NCBI RefSeq assembly: GCF_020073745.1
Contig: NZ_JAIRAU010000043.1
Coordinates: forward strand, 62,001-126,000
Reading direction: 5' to 3'
Source: Nannocystis pusilla
GTDB lineage: Bacteria > Myxococcota_A > Polyangia > Nannocystales > Nannocystaceae
Length of the DNA: 64,000 nucleotides
In this document: positions 1 to 8,955 of the stretch, piece after piece
Layout: the number at the start of each line of letters is the position of its first letter
Position numbering within the stretch: the stretch's first letter is position 1
Program-made: the position numbers and the translations under genes
Notes under the pieces: generated by a model
Databases searched by the model: none
What the model was told of the DNA's origin: nothing
What the model saw: the letters and a program-made list of their open reading frames with translations, nothing else

Positions 1-518
1 AGCTCGAGACCACCCGCCGCATGGTCCAGACCCGCACCGGCGAAATCGGCAAGCTGCAGGAGGCGGTCAACCGCACCGAGGCGCAGATCGCCAAGATGGA
101 CGCGCAGCTGCAGGCGCTGCGCCAGACCGCCGAGGCCGAGAAGGCCAAGCTCGGCGAGGAACAGGGCCGCCTCAACGAGTCGATCGACAAGGCCAAGAAG
201 GTCCGCGCCCGCCTGGTCAAGGACATCGACCGCGAGACGCTGGCCTCCTACGAGCGCATCCGCAAGCGCCTGGGCGGCCTCGCCTTCGTCGCCGCCCACC
301 GCGAGCGCTGCACCGCCTGCAAGATGGTCATCCCCCACATCATGTACACGCGCCTGCTCAAGGGCCGGGAGATCCCCGCCTGCGAGTCGTGCGGCCGCCT
401 GCTCTACTGGTCCGGTCACTTCCCCGAGGACCACAACCAGTTCGAGTCGAAGAAGGACGACGACAACAGCAAGCCGAAGCCGGCCGAGGACGTGATCCCC
501 GGCGTGCGCGAGTTCTAG
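1..518 (+). CDS. C4-type zinc-ribbon coiled-coil protein, 5' end outside the window
   Basis: The reading frame is open to the window edge (it reads LETTRR before the first Met at base 21), so the N-terminus is missing. What remains is a charged, coiled-coil-like helix (about residues 1-75 counted from that Met) followed by a zinc ribbon with CxxC pairs at 97/100 and 121/124. This matches the C4-type zinc-ribbon family (PF02591-like), usually about 240 residues. Its role is poorly defined; nucleic-acid or protein binding is likely. The C-terminus is a Lys/Asp-rich tail. A perfect hairpin follows the stop. Confidence 0.8.
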   Translation, partial: LETTRRMVQTRTGEIGKLQEAVNRTEAQIAKMDAQLQALRQTAEAEKAKLGEEQGRLNESIDKAKKVRARLVKDIDRETLASYERIRKRLGGLAFVAAHRERCTACKMVIPHIMYTRLLKGREIPACESCGRLLYWSGHFPEDHNQFESKKDDDNSKPKPAEDVIPGVREF

Positions 519-541
519 TACGGCGGCCCGCAGGTGGCTTC

Positions 542-569
542 AAGGACATGCCCTTCAGGGCATGTCCTT
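542..569. terminator. Perfect 12-bp hairpin between convergent genes
   Basis: AAGGACATGCCC (542-553) pairs with GGGCATGTCCTT (558-569) around loop TTCA, and a T run ends at 570. It lies between a rightward gene ending at 518 and a leftward gene ending at 581, so a bidirectional terminator is likely. It is also a clean copy of the dispersed GGACATG palindrome family seen throughout the window. Confidence 0.75.
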
Positions 570-580
570 TTCGCTGCCCG

Positions 581-1282
581 TCACGCCCCGCACTTGAACA
601 CGAGGAGCGGGCAGTTGCCGGAGCAGCACTCGGAGCCGTTGCCGCAGCTGGCGCCGTTGGGCTTGCAGCAGCCGGTGACGTCGAAGGTGCAGTTGGCGGC
701 GCACTTCAAGATCCCGCCGCCGTAGGCGCCGAGGTCGGTGCACTTCTTGCCGTCGAGGTCGGCCCCGTCGCAGGCCTCCTGGTCCTCGACGACGCCGTTG
801 CCGCACAGCTCGGTCATCGTCGTGCTGCCGGTCTCGGTGGTCGTGTCGGTGGTGCCGGCGGTGGTCGTGTCGTCGGTGGTCGTCTCCCCGGTCGTGCCGG
901 TCGTCGTGCTCGTGCTGGTGTCCGCGCTCGTGCCGGTCGAGGTGGACGTGCTCGTGCTGGTCGAGGTCGACGTGCTCGTGCTGGTCGTGGTGGTCGAATC
1001 GGTGGTGGGGATCCCGGTGGTCGGGATCGCGGCGGTCGTCGTGGTCGACGGATCGTTGGTCGTCAGCGGCGGGCCGCTGTCCGAGTCGCGGCGGCACGCC
1101 TCGACGGTCACCGGCTCGGCCACGCAGCCGTCGTTGCTCGCCTCGCACAGGCTGCAGTACGGCCGGCTCGCGTCGCGCTCGGCGCAGGTCAGGTCGCCGG
1201 ACTGGTTGCCGCAGTGGCTCGTGTTGGGGACCGAGCAACCGGCGGCGAGGAGGGCGAGCGCGGCGTATGTTCTCCAGGACAT
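581..1282 (-). CDS. Cys-rich lipoprotein with Thr/Ser linker
   Basis: A secreted lipoprotein. The signal MSWRTYAALALLAAGC ends in a lipobox Cys. A Cys-rich N-terminal part is followed by a Thr/Ser linker of about 90 residues (long TS and TT runs) and a C-terminal Cys-rich module starting CGNGVVEDQEACDG, the repeat common in myxobacterial surface proteins. The ATG at 1282 is chosen because the signal peptide starts there; a TTG at 1309 would add nine residues. The start codon lies within a copy of the ACATGTCC motif. The ligand is unknown; cell-surface exposure is inferred from the linker. Confidence 0.8.
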   Translation of the reverse strand: MSWRTYAALALLAAGCSVPNTSHCGNQSGDLTCAERDASRPYCSLCEASNDGCVAEPVTVEACRRDSDSGPPLTTNDPSTTTTAAIPTTGIPTTDSTTTTSTSTSTSTSTSTSTSTGTSADTSTSTTTGTTGETTTDDTTTAGTTDTTTETGSTTMTELCGNGVVEDQEACDGADLDGKKCTDLGAYGGGILKCAANCTFDVTGCCKPNGASCGNGSECCSGNCPLLVFKCGA

Positions 1283-1304
1283 GTTCCGAACAACCTGTTT
1301 TAAG
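1276..1304. repeat. ACATGTTCCGAACAACCTGT motif over a start codon
   Basis: An imperfect inverted repeat: ACATGTT and AACAACCTGT around CCG. It overlaps the start codon of the leftward lipoprotein gene at 1282. It is a member of the dispersed palindrome family. Confidence 0.5.
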
Positions 1305-1312
1305 AGCAATTT

Positions 1313-2233
1313 TCAGAACGAGCCGGCCAGGGTCAGGCCGGCGGCCCCGCGGCCGACGCTGGGCAGCCAGGACACGCGGCGCTGGGTGGCCTTGCGGTCG
1401 AGGGCGAGCAGGACCGCGCCGGTGATCACCGCGGCGGCGCCGATGCCGAGCACGGCGAAGCCGGCGGGTCGGGTGGAGATCTCGTAGAGCGGCATGTCGG
1501 GGTCGGGCTTCGGCTCCTTGATCGCCAGGCCGAGGCCGGTGATCGCGCCGACGCCGCCGACGACGAGCAGGGCGACGCCGGCCTTGCCGCGCGGGCCGAG
1601 GCCGCGCGGGGGCGGCGGGGGCTCCGGCTTGGGCGGCTCGGGCGGCGGCGCGGCGGCCTTGAGCTGGGCCTCGCGCTGGGCCTGGGCGAAGTCGCGGACG
1701 AACGGGACCAGCCGCTCGATCTCCGCCGTCCCGCGCTCGACCGCCTCGCCCTCGGTGCACAGGCGGCACTCGGTCTGGTGCAGGCTGTCGCCGACCGCCT
1801 CCTCGCCGACGTAGAGGCCCGAGTCGATCATGTAGCCGGGCTCCTCGCCGGGCAGGGCGCGCACGGTGAGGCGGATCCACGGGTCTTTCGGGCCGCGGCC
1901 GGGCAGCACCTCGAAGCGGCGCAGCTGGCGGTTGCCGACCTCGTCGAGGCGCTCGTGGATGATCGGGCCGGCGGGTCCGGCCGCGTTGGTGTCGATCGCC
2001 AGGCTCGCGCGGGCGATCGTCTCGCCGGGGGGCGCGAGCTCGGGGCGGGCCGCCGGGCTCGCGGTCGCGGCGGGCTTCGCCGGGGTGTTCGCGTCCGCGG
2101 GCGCGGCCTTGTCGGCCGGCCCGTTCGCGGGCGTGGGTGGGTTCGCGGGCGCGGCTGCGCGGGCAGGGCCGAGCGGGGCCGCGGCGAGGGACACGGCTGC
2201 GGCGAGGCTCAGCCCCCGACGCGCTTTTGGCAC
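1313..2233 (-). CDS. Secreted/membrane protein with two C-terminal TM segments
   Basis: No family recognised. An N-terminal signal (KARRGLSLAAAVSLAAAPLG) leads into an Ala/Pro-rich stretch, a folded middle of about 130 residues with two Cys, a Pro-rich linker, then two hydrophobic segments (VALLVVGGVGAITGLGLA and FAVLGIGAAAVITGAVLLAL). The GTG at 2233 is preferred because an ATG at 2290 would overlap the upstream kinase by about 80 bases, whereas GTG overlaps by 25. Gene order and overlap place it at the end of the leftward run with the kinase. The architecture resembles the gene at 12008-12961. Confidence 0.65.
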   Translation of the reverse strand: MPKARRGLSLAAAVSLAAAPLGPARAAAPANPPTPANGPADKAAPADANTPAKPAATASPAARPELAPPGETIARASLAIDTNAAGPAGPIIHERLDEVGNRQLRRFEVLPGRGPKDPWIRLTVRALPGEEPGYMIDSGLYVGEEAVGDSLHQTECRLCTEGEAVERGTAEIERLVPFVRDFAQAQREAQLKAAAPPPEPPKPEPPPPPRGLGPRGKAGVALLVVGGVGAITGLGLAIKEPKPDPDMPLYEISTRPAGFAVLGIGAAAVITGAVLLALDRKATQRRVSWLPSVGRGAAGLTLAGSF

Positions 2234-3819
2234 AGCTTGAGCCAACCTTGAGCCTCCTGGTCTTTGAGACCTTTCCCTACGGACATGCATCCCGTGAAGT
2301 CACCCAGCTCCATCAGCGCCTTGGTCTCGAGCTTGCGGGCCTCGGCGGCCGAGGCCCAGCACTCGCGCTGACGGCTATAGTCTCGCAAGATCGCCCAGCG
2401 CTGGGATCGGCGGGCGGTCTCCGCCGACGTGCGGACCCGCTGGCAGCGCTGGGTCAGGTGGGCGTCGCGCGTACTCGCCTTCGGGGTCGGACGCGCGCTC
2501 TCCGGCGGAGTGGGCGCGGGCTCGAGCGGCGCGGGCTCGAGCGGCGCGGGCTCGACGGGCGGGGGCGTCGGCGGCGGCGACGTGTCCTTCGGGACAGGTG
2601 GCGGCTCGACCGGCGCCGGCGCGGGCGGGACCACGGCGGCGAGTTCGGGCGGTGATTCGGGCGGCGGCGAGCGCAGCAGCGAGAACGTGAGCATCAGCCC
2701 GGCGACGGCGAGCAGCCCGAGCAGCAGCGGCACCGCCAACTTGCGCGGCGCGGGCCGGTGCACCGGCGGGAGCGTGGCGCCCGGGCTGGACTTGAAGGGC
2801 GGCAGCGAGGGCTCGGCGGCGGCGAAGGCCGTGGCGGCGCCGAGGGTGTCGGCGGGCTCGGGCTCGTCGGGGTCGATCGGGCCGAGTCCGTGCGACGTGC
2901 TCGACCGCCGCATCTCCTGCAGGACCTGGTCGAGGCGGGCGGCGACGGTGTCGCCGTCGCTGGGGCGCTCGGCGGCGTCGGTGGCCAGGCAGTCGGCGAT
3001 CAGCTTGACCAGCGAGGGGGGGAGGCCGGGGCGGCGGGTCTCGATCGACGGGGCCGGCCGGTTGAGCTTGAAGGCCAGCAGCTCGAACGCGTTGCTGGCC
3101 GAGAACGGGATGTCGCCGGACAGCATCTCGAACAGCATCACGCCCATCGCGTAGACATCGAAGGTCGGGCGCGCGGGCATGTTGGTGGCCTGCTCGGGGG
3201 CCATGTACTCGGGCGTGCCCATCAGCGAGCCCGGGCTGGTGATCCGCTCGGCGCCGCTGACGATGAGTCCGCCGTTGGCGGCGATGCCGAAGTCGAGCAC
3301 CTTGACGGCCTCGCCGTCGGACTGGGGCACGAGCATGATGTTGCTCGGCTTGAGGTCGCGGTGGACCACGCCGGCGCGGTGACCTGCCCCGAGGGCCAGG
3401 GCGATCTGCCGCATGATCACGCACGAGCGGCGCGGCTCGAGCGCGACGTGCTCGATGAGCTCGGCCTCGAGGTCGCGGCCGGCCAGGTGCTCCATCACCA
3501 GGAACAGGCGGCGGTCGGGCAGCATGCCGGCGTCGAACACTTGAACGATGTTCGGGTGGCCGATCGCACTCGCGGTGCGGGCCTCGGCGCGGAACCGACG
3601 GACGATCGAGTCGGTCTTGCTCCACTGCGACAGCAGCACCTTGATGGCGACCTTGCGGCCGACCTCGATGTGCTCGGCGAGGTACACCGAGCCCATGCCG
3701 CCGCGGCCGAGGACCTGGATCACCTTGTAGCGCTCGACCAGGACCGTGCCCGGGGGGAAGTCGCCCTCGGGTCCTGCGGCCTCCTCCGGCTCGGCATCGA
3801 TGGCGAGGTCGAAGCTCAC
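2209..3819 (-). CDS. Hanks-type Ser/Thr protein kinase, membrane-anchored
   Basis: An N-terminal cytoplasmic kinase domain has the glycine loop GRGGMGSVY, the VAIK lysine, the HRDLKPSN catalytic loop, DFGIA and GTPEYMAPEQ, so it should be active. It is followed by a linker, a TM segment (LAVPLLLGLLAVAGLMLTF), a Pro-rich stretch and a roughly 80-residue Cys-containing helical domain outside the membrane. The GTG at 3819 gives an N-terminus VSFD, the same as the proposed start of the kinase at 51459, and avoids overlap with the upstream gene. An ATG at 3885 is the alternative and would overlap it by 47 bases. The substrate is unknown. Confidence 0.85.
   Translation of the reverse strand: MSFDLAIDAEPEEAAGPEGDFPPGTVLVERYKVIQVLGRGGMGSVYLAEHIEVGRKVAIKVLLSQWSKTDSIVRRFRAEARTASAIGHPNIVQVFDAGMLPDRRLFLVMEHLAGRDLEAELIEHVALEPRRSCVIMRQIALALGAGHRAGVVHRDLKPSNIMLVPQSDGEAVKVLDFGIAANGGLIVSGAERITSPGSLMGTPEYMAPEQATNMPARPTFDVYAMGVMLFEMLSGDIPFSASNAFELLAFKLNRPAPSIETRRPGLPPSLVKLIADCLATDAAERPSDGDTVAARLDQVLQEMRRSSTSHGLGPIDPDEPEPADTLGAATAFAAAEPSLPPFKSSPGATLPPVHRPAPRKLAVPLLLGLLAVAGLMLTFSLLRSPPPESPPELAAVVPPAPAPVEPPPVPKDTSPPPTPPPVEPAPLEPAPLEPAPTPPESARPTPKASTRDAHLTQRCQRVRTSAETARRSQRWAILRDYSRQRECWASAAEARKLETKALMELGDFTGCMSVGKGLKDQEAQGWLKLCQKRVGG
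2583..2596. repeat. TGTCC-TTCG-GGACA hairpin inside a kinase gene
   Basis: A 5-bp stem closed by a TTCG tetraloop, in frame in the Pro-rich linker of the kinase; GGT follows, giving the GGACAGGT version of the dispersed motif. Confidence 0.55.
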
Positions 3820-3838
3820 GGCGCGTCGGCTCAGGCTA

Positions 3839-6800
3839 TCACGGACCTGGGTCTGGCCCCGAAGGGAGCGCTCGAGCGAGGTCATGGTCGGCGATCGCTC
3901 GCGACACTGCCAGCGCGCGCCGGGCCCGCTGGACCTCCGGGGTGCAGGCCTCGCGCTCGATCCGGGCCCCCTCGGCCGCGAAACAGGCCCCTCCGGGCGG
4001 GATATCCCGCCCGGCGACCGCGAACAGGCGGTCGTCGCCCACCGCCGAGCCGTCGGGGAGGGCCGCCACCCCCGGGCCCGCCCGACCCGGGACCAGAGGC
4101 CGGCCGACGAAGGCGGGTGGGGCGGGGACGCCGAGGTAGTGCAGCCAGGTCGGGGCCAAATCGACGTGGCTGCCGACGGCGTCGACCTCGCCCGCCTGTC
4201 CTCCGGGCAAGACGAGGAAGCCCGGCACGCGCTCGAGCCGGAGCGGCAGCGACGGCGACCCGGCCGGCTCGCCGGCGAGCGCGGCGATCTCCGGCGTGAC
4301 CCCGAGGCGGGCGTCGTGGTCGCCGTAGATCGCCACCGCCGTGCTGTCCGCCAGGCCAGTCGCCTCCAGCCCGGCGAACAGCTCGGCCAGGGCCGCGTCG
4401 AGGTGGTGGATCCCGTGGAGGTAGTTGCCGAGGCTCGTGCCCTCGAGCGCGCCGAGCTGCAGCCGGCGCAGCCCCGGCGGGAACTCGTCGTAGGGGTGGT
4501 GGAGGCTGAGCGTGACGAGGAAGGCGAAGAACGGCTTCGGGGCCCCGGCCAGCTCCGGCAGCATGCGGGCGAAGAACGCCTCGTCGGCCAGGCCCCAGCC
4601 GATCACGGGCCCGGGGCCGAGCTCGCGGTCGAACAGCGAGCGCTCGAAGCCGTAGCGCGGGTGCAGGGTGGCCCGGTTCCAGAACCCGCGCTTGAACGGG
4701 TGGGCCGACAGGGTCGAGTAGCCGGCCGCCTTCAGCGCGTGGGCGATCGTCTCGAACTGGTTGCCGGCGCGCAGGAACGCGACCGCGCCCTGGCCCAGCG
4801 GGTACTGTGAATTGAGGATCGCGTACTCCGCATCCGAGGTCATGCCCTGGGCGGTGATGTCGACGATCGCGCGGAAATAGAGGGCGCGCCGGCGCAGGCG
4901 GTTGAGGAACGGCGTGATCTCCTGCCCGGCGACGCTGGCGCCGATCGTCCAGCCCTGCAGCGCCTCGGCCTGGATCACCAGCAGGTTGGCCCCGCGCGCC
5001 GCCGCGAAATCCGGCGGCCTCGCCCCGGCGCGCTCGGCGAAGAACGCCGCGATCTCGGCCCGCTCCTCCGGGGTCAGCGAGCCGCGGCCGAACGCCCCCC
5101 CGAGCGTGCGGACCACGTCGAACAGGTGGGCCCCGAGCACGCCGAAGCGGCCGGCGTTGTGCTGCTCGGAGAACACGCGCGCCCCGAGCCCGCTGCGCAT
5201 CGCCCCGCCGAGGATCACCGCGATCGGCAGGCTGGCCGCGACGAGCGTCGCCAGGCCCGCGAGCGTCGCCCGGCGGCGGGCCGTCTCGCCGGCCCGCTCG
5301 CGCGCCCGCGGCCACGCGCCCGCGAGCGCCAGCCCGGAGATCGGCGCCGCGGCCAGCCAGGCGTACTCGGGCCGCAGCAGCGCCTTGACGCTGGCGCCGA
5401 TGTCGCCGACCTGGTGCGCGCCGACCAGCGCCTGCACCGGGACGATCGCCCCGAGCACGTGCATGTACAGCAGATCGGCGAGCAGCAGCACGGCTGTCCC
5501 GAGGGACAGGACGAACGCCAGCCACGGCCGCGCCCGCGCCGGCACCAGCAGCACGAGCAGGGCCGGGACCGCCGCCGCGCTGAACGCCGCCGCGCGGCCG
5601 CCCTGCCACAGCTCGATCGCCGCCAGCTCGGCGAACGTGAACGTGAGCACCGCCCCGGCCGCCCACAGCCACAGCGCGGGGACCAGGTCGAGCGCGGCCC
5701 ACCGCCACGAGCCGGGGCCCGGCCGGCGGCGCCGCGCCGCGACCACGGCCGCCAGGGTCGCGGCGATCAGCGCCAGCTGCCAGCGGGTCGAGCGCAACAT
5801 GACCTCGACGACATGTTCCGAAGGACCGCCGGTCGGCGGCGGGAACCACCGCACCTGCTCGCGCACCATCGCCAGCGCGAGCGCGTAGCTGCCGGCGCGC
5901 GGCGGGCCGGCCACGCGCACGGACACGGTCGCCGTCTCGCCGGGCGCGACCGGGTGGGGCAGCTCGGTGCGCATGCCCTCGTGCTGCAGCGGCGCGCCGT
6001 CGTCGGTGCGCCAGCGGTACGACAGGCGGTCGCCCGCGGCCGGCGACCACGTCTCGGCGCCGGTGTTGCGCACGGTGACGGTGAACTCGTCGCTGTCGGC
6101 GGCGGCGAGGCGGGTCGGCCAGTCGGCGGCCACCAGCTCCCACGCGAGCGCCGGCGGTCCGACCGTCGCCGCCGCGGCGAGCTCGTGCTCGGGGGCGATC
6201 CACGCCTCGCCCTCGCGGACCAGCCGCGGCGCCAGCAGCCAGGTCCCCGGCGCGTCGGGCGGCCGGACCTTGAACGCGAGCTCGACGACCTCGCCGGGCT
6301 CGACCTCGCCCGGCAGCTCGGTGCGGATGCCCTCCTGGACATGTCCGTCGGGACCTGTCCACAAGTAGCTGACCTTGAGACCCTGTCCGGGAAGCCAGGC
6401 CTGTTCGCCGCGGTGCTCGAGCGTCAGCAGGGCCTCGGCGGGCAGCCCGGCCTGCAGCGGCGGCAGGCTCAGCGCCAGGGCCGCGAACGCGTCGCGCGGG
6501 GGGCCGACCGCCACGGCCGCCGCGGCCTCGCCGGCCCCGGGCCCGTACCAGGCCCGGCCCTCGCGGACCGGCTGCCACTGCAGCGTGTACGGCCCCGGCC
6601 GCGCCGGCGCGCGCAGCTCGGCGGGCAGCACCACGCAGCCGCCCGGCTCGACCGCCGCCGGCAACGGGGTGCGCACGCCCTCGAGCCGCTCGCCCTCGCC
6701 GCTGAGCCAGTGGTAGCTGAGCGCGTCGCCGTGCGCCGCGGCCCACGTGTTCGCGCCGGTGTTGCACAGCCGCACCCGCGCCTCCGCCCGCGCCCCCGCG

Positions 6801-7273
6801 GCGACCTCGCGCGGGACCTCGACCTGCTCGATCGACCAGGTGCCCGGCGCCGGCCCGACGTCGACCTCGATCGCGTCGCCGCCCCCGACCGGCGCGTCGT
6901 ACCAGAACCGGTTCTCGCGCACGAGCGCCCAGCGCAGCACGTAGCGCCCGGCCGCGGCCGGGGCCGCCAGCGTCGCCGCCACCGCGACCCGCTCGCCCGG
7001 CCCGACCGGGAACGGCAGCCGCGTGCGCGCCCCGTCGCGCTCGACCACGGCGCCGCCCGCGTCCTCCCAGTGGTACGACAGCCGGTCCTTCTGTCCCTCG
7101 GACCATGTCTCTCGGCTCAGGTTGACGAGCTCGACGCGGACCGTCGCGCCCTGGCCGGGCGCCAGCGAGCTCGGCGTCTCGTGGCCCGCGAGCCGCCACG
7201 CCGGGGCCGCCCGCGCCTCGCCGGCCGCGCCCGCGGCCAGCCCGATCGCCAGCAGGAGAGCGCGCGCCGACAC
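3839..7273 (-). CDS. LTA-synthase-like sulfatase-fold enzyme with four Ig-like repeats
   Basis: 1144 residues. A signal peptide precedes four Ig-like repeats of about 115 residues (roughly 24-490); each carries an SYxW motif, then RT.LP, then PGE. About six TM segments (roughly 494-700) lead to a C-terminal alkaline-phosphatase-superfamily domain. The QGMTSDAEY motif places the likely catalytic Thr near 810, as in lipoteichoic acid synthases, and YGDHD is the metal-binding motif near the end. Known relatives transfer phosphoglycerol or similar head groups outside the membrane. Here a Gram-negative envelope glycan or lipid is the inferred acceptor. The order with repeats first, then membrane, then enzyme is unusual. 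Confidence 0.8.
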   Translation of the reverse strand: MSARALLLAIGLAAGAAGEARAAPAWRLAGHETPSSLAPGQGATVRVELVNLSRETWSEGQKDRLSYHWEDAGGAVVERDGARTRLPFPVGPGERVAVAATLAAPAAAGRYVLRWALVRENRFWYDAPVGGGDAIEVDVGPAPGTWSIEQVEVPREVAAGARAEARVRLCNTGANTWAAAHGDALSYHWLSGEGERLEGVRTPLPAAVEPGGCVVLPAELRAPARPGPYTLQWQPVREGRAWYGPGAGEAAAAVAVGPPRDAFAALALSLPPLQAGLPAEALLTLEHRGEQAWLPGQGLKVSYLWTGPDGHVQEGIRTELPGEVEPGEVVELAFKVRPPDAPGTWLLAPRLVREGEAWIAPEHELAAAATVGPPALAWELVAADWPTRLAAADSDEFTVTVRNTGAETWSPAAGDRLSYRWRTDDGAPLQHEGMRTELPHPVAPGETATVSVRVAGPPRAGSYALALAMVREQVRWFPPPTGGPSEHVVEVMLRSTRWQLALIAATLAAVVAARRRRPGPGSWRWAALDLVPALWLWAAGAVLTFTFAELAAIELWQGGRAAAFSAAAVPALLVLLVPARARPWLAFVLSLGTAVLLLADLLYMHVLGAIVPVQALVGAHQVGDIGASVKALLRPEYAWLAAAPISGLALAGAWPRARERAGETARRRATLAGLATLVAASLPIAVILGGAMRSGLGARVFSEQHNAGRFGVLGAHLFDVVRTLGGAFGRGSLTPEERAEIAAFFAERAGARPPDFAAARGANLLVIQAEALQGWTIGASVAGQEITPFLNRLRRRALYFRAIVDITAQGMTSDAEYAILNSQYPLGQGAVAFLRAGNQFETIAHALKAAGYSTLSAHPFKRGFWNRATLHPRYGFERSLFDRELGPGPVIGWGLADEAFFARMLPELAGAPKPFFAFLVTLSLHHPYDEFPPGLRRLQLGALEGTSLGNYLHGIHHLDAALAELFAGLEATGLADSTAVAIYGDHDARLGVTPEIAALAGEPAGSPSLPLRLERVPGFLVLPGGQAGEVDAVGSHVDLAPTWLHYLGVPAPPAFVGRPLVPGRAGPGVAALPDGSAVGDDRLFAVAGRDIPPGGACFAAEGARIEREACTPEVQRARRALAVSRAIADHDLARALPSGPDPGP
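5494..5509. repeat. CTGTCC-CGAG-GGACAG hairpin in the LTA-synthase-like gene
   Basis: A perfect 6-bp stem with CGAG loop, in frame in the membrane-spanning part of the gene. A member of the dispersed palindrome family. Confidence 0.6.
6340..6357. repeat. CATGTCC-GTCG-GGACCTG imperfect hairpin in the LTA-synthase-like gene
   Basis: A motif copy with one mismatch in the stem, located within the third Ig-like repeat. Other degenerate copies in the same gene lie near 5812 and 7093. Confidence 0.5.
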
Positions 7274-7441
7274 GACGGGCGACCGTAGTGCCGCGCGCCG
7301 CGGATTTCAACCGCCCCGGGTCCGACGCGAGCGCGCGGTGGACCCGCGACCGCGTGACCTCGACGTCGCGCGCGCTCGCGGAGCGCGGGAGGTCGCCGCG
7401 TGCGCTTGAACCGGCGTCGCGCGCCCGAGTACCATCGAGCG

Positions 7442-8266
7442 ATGGCCCTCGCGCACCGTCCCGCGGCGGACGACGACTACGCGACCTTCGCCCGCCTGTT
7501 CCCCGAGCTCGACACCGGCGACCCGGTCCCGCTGCGCTCGCACTGGGCCGCGGAGATCGCCCCGCACACCTGGCTCTTCGAACAGGACGGCGCCACCGCC
7601 GGCTACCTCTACTTCGAGCGCCTGGCCGGCGTCGGCTACATCCGCCACGTCGTCGTCGTCCCCGAGCAGCGCGGGCGCGGCCTCGGCCTCGCCATGCTGC
7701 GAGCGGCCGCCGCCGAGCTGCGCGCGGCCGGCTGCGCCACCTGGTGCCTCAACGTCAAGCCCGGCAACCTGCCCGCGGTCCGCCTCTACGAGCGCCTCGG
7801 CCTGCGCGAGGCCTACCGCTCGACCGCGCTGCGGTTCCTGTGGCCGCAGACCGAGGCCCTCAGGCTGCCGGCGCGCGGGCTGCAGACGCGCACGATCGAC
7901 CCGGACGAGGACGCGGCGATCGAGGCCGCGTTCACCTTGCCCAGAGGACAGCTCGCGGCGGGGCGCGCGGCCGGCCGCGTGCTGGTCCGCCTCGCCGACC
8001 CCGCCGACCCCGCCGCGCTCGGCCTCGGCTTCGCCTCGTTCAACCCCGACTTCCCCGGCGCGTTCCCGTTCCGCCTCGCCGACCCCGACTACGCCGCCCC
8101 CCTGCTCGCCGGCCTGCGCCCGCACGCCCGCCCGGGCGTGGCCAACATGGGCATCGTCGCCGAGGCCGACCCCGGCCTGACCGCCCGCATGGTGGCGATC
8201 GGCGCGACCGTGCACATGGAGTTCAGTCACTTCTCGGGACATGTCCCTGACGACATGCCCAGTTAG
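7442..8266 (+). CDS. GNAT-family N-acetyltransferase
   Basis: 274 residues. The N-terminal half is a standard GNAT fold, with the acetyl-CoA loop seen as VVVVPEQRGRGLGLAML and the LYERLGL segment typical of the family. The C-terminal half looks like a second, degenerate GNAT-like half. The ATG at 7442 starts the conserved region; an upstream in-frame codon at 7400 only adds a basic stretch. The last residues (SGHVPDDMPS) are encoded by a GGGACATGTCCC palindrome cluster, so the C-terminal tail is repeat-derived. The substrate is unknown. Confidence 0.8.
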   Translation: MALAHRPAADDDYATFARLFPELDTGDPVPLRSHWAAEIAPHTWLFEQDGATAGYLYFERLAGVGYIRHVVVVPEQRGRGLGLAMLRAAAAELRAAGCATWCLNVKPGNLPAVRLYERLGLREAYRSTALRFLWPQTEALRLPARGLQTRTIDPDEDAAIEAAFTLPRGQLAAGRAAGRVLVRLADPADPAALGLGFASFNPDFPGAFPFRLADPDYAAPLLAGLRPHARPGVANMGIVAEADPGLTARMVAIGATVHMEFSHFSGHVPDDMPS

Positions 8267-8275
8267 ACATGTCCT
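8236..8275. repeat. Palindrome cluster with perfect GGGACATGTCCC
   Basis: GGGACATGTCCC (8236-8247) is a perfect 12-bp palindrome, followed by GACATGCCC and GACATGTCC. The cluster covers the end of the acetyltransferase gene and ends just before the DUF4291 start. Confidence 0.7.
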
Positions 8276-8276
8276 C

Positions 8277-8918
8277 ATGAACCTGCTCATCGAGCCATAC
8301 TCCACCCAGAAGCAGCGCTGGCCGCGGGCCGGCCGGCACATCCTGGCCCAGTTCGACGCCGACTCGGTCGTGGTCTACCAGGCCTACCGCCCGGCGATCG
8401 GTCACTGGGCGGCGGCCCACCAGCGCTTCGGCGGCCCCTTCAGCCTCGAGCGGATGAGCTGGATCAAGCCCAACTTCCTGTGGATGATGTACCGCTCGGG
8501 CTGGGGCACGAAGGAGGGCCAGGAGGTGACGCTGGCGGTACGGATCCGCCGGCCGGCCTTCGACGCGATCCTCGCCGCGGCGATCCACTCGACGCATGTC
8601 CCGGAGGTCTACGGCGAGCGCAAGGCGTGGGAGCAGCTCGGCAAGCGCTCCGACGTGCGACTGCAGTGGGACCCCGACCACGGCCCCGCGGGCGACAAGC
8701 AGGAGCGCCGGGCGATCCAGCTCGGCCTGCGCGGAGCGGCGATCGCCGCCTACGCGAGCGAGTGGATCGTCGGCATCGAGGACATCTCCCCGTTCGTCGC
8801 CGAGCAGCGCCAGGTGTGGCTCGAGGGCGACCGCGCCGCGCTGCTGACCCCGCGCGAGGAGGTCTACCCGGTCGCCGATCCCGCCGTGGGATCCAGGCTC
8901 GGCATCAGCCCGCCGTAG
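8277..8918 (+). CDS. DUF4291 family protein
   Basis: 213 residues. Recognised by its strongly conserved N-terminal half: GRHILAQFDADSVVVYQAYRP and then RMSWIKPNFLWMMYRSGWGT. These proteins are widespread in bacteria and fungi, but their biochemical role is unknown to me. The ATG at 8277 gives MNLLIEPY, the family's usual beginning; an upstream in-frame codon at 8241 would translate the palindrome cluster and is rejected. It follows the acetyltransferase by 10 bases, so the two are probably co-transcribed. Confidence 0.85.
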   Translation: MNLLIEPYSTQKQRWPRAGRHILAQFDADSVVVYQAYRPAIGHWAAAHQRFGGPFSLERMSWIKPNFLWMMYRSGWGTKEGQEVTLAVRIRRPAFDAILAAAIHSTHVPEVYGERKAWEQLGKRSDVRLQWDPDHGPAGDKQERRAIQLGLRGAAIAAYASEWIVGIEDISPFVAEQRQVWLEGDRAALLTPREEVYPVADPAVGSRLGISPP

Positions 8919-8955
8919 CATTCCGCCCGGGCGAGCCGGGGCGTACGATCGCCGC

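Noticed and set aside
389..1880. Apparent genes overlapping the first lipoprotein and membrane-protein genes on both strands
   Set aside because: Low-complexity Arg/Ala/Val translations in frames that compete with clear signal-peptide proteins.
5494..6357. Hairpins inside coding genes as terminators
   Set aside because: They lie in frame within intact genes and lack U-tracts, so efficient termination there is unlikely.
8236..8275. Insertion-sequence ends or MITE
   Set aside because: No transposase, no constant length, and no target-site duplications visible around the motif copies.
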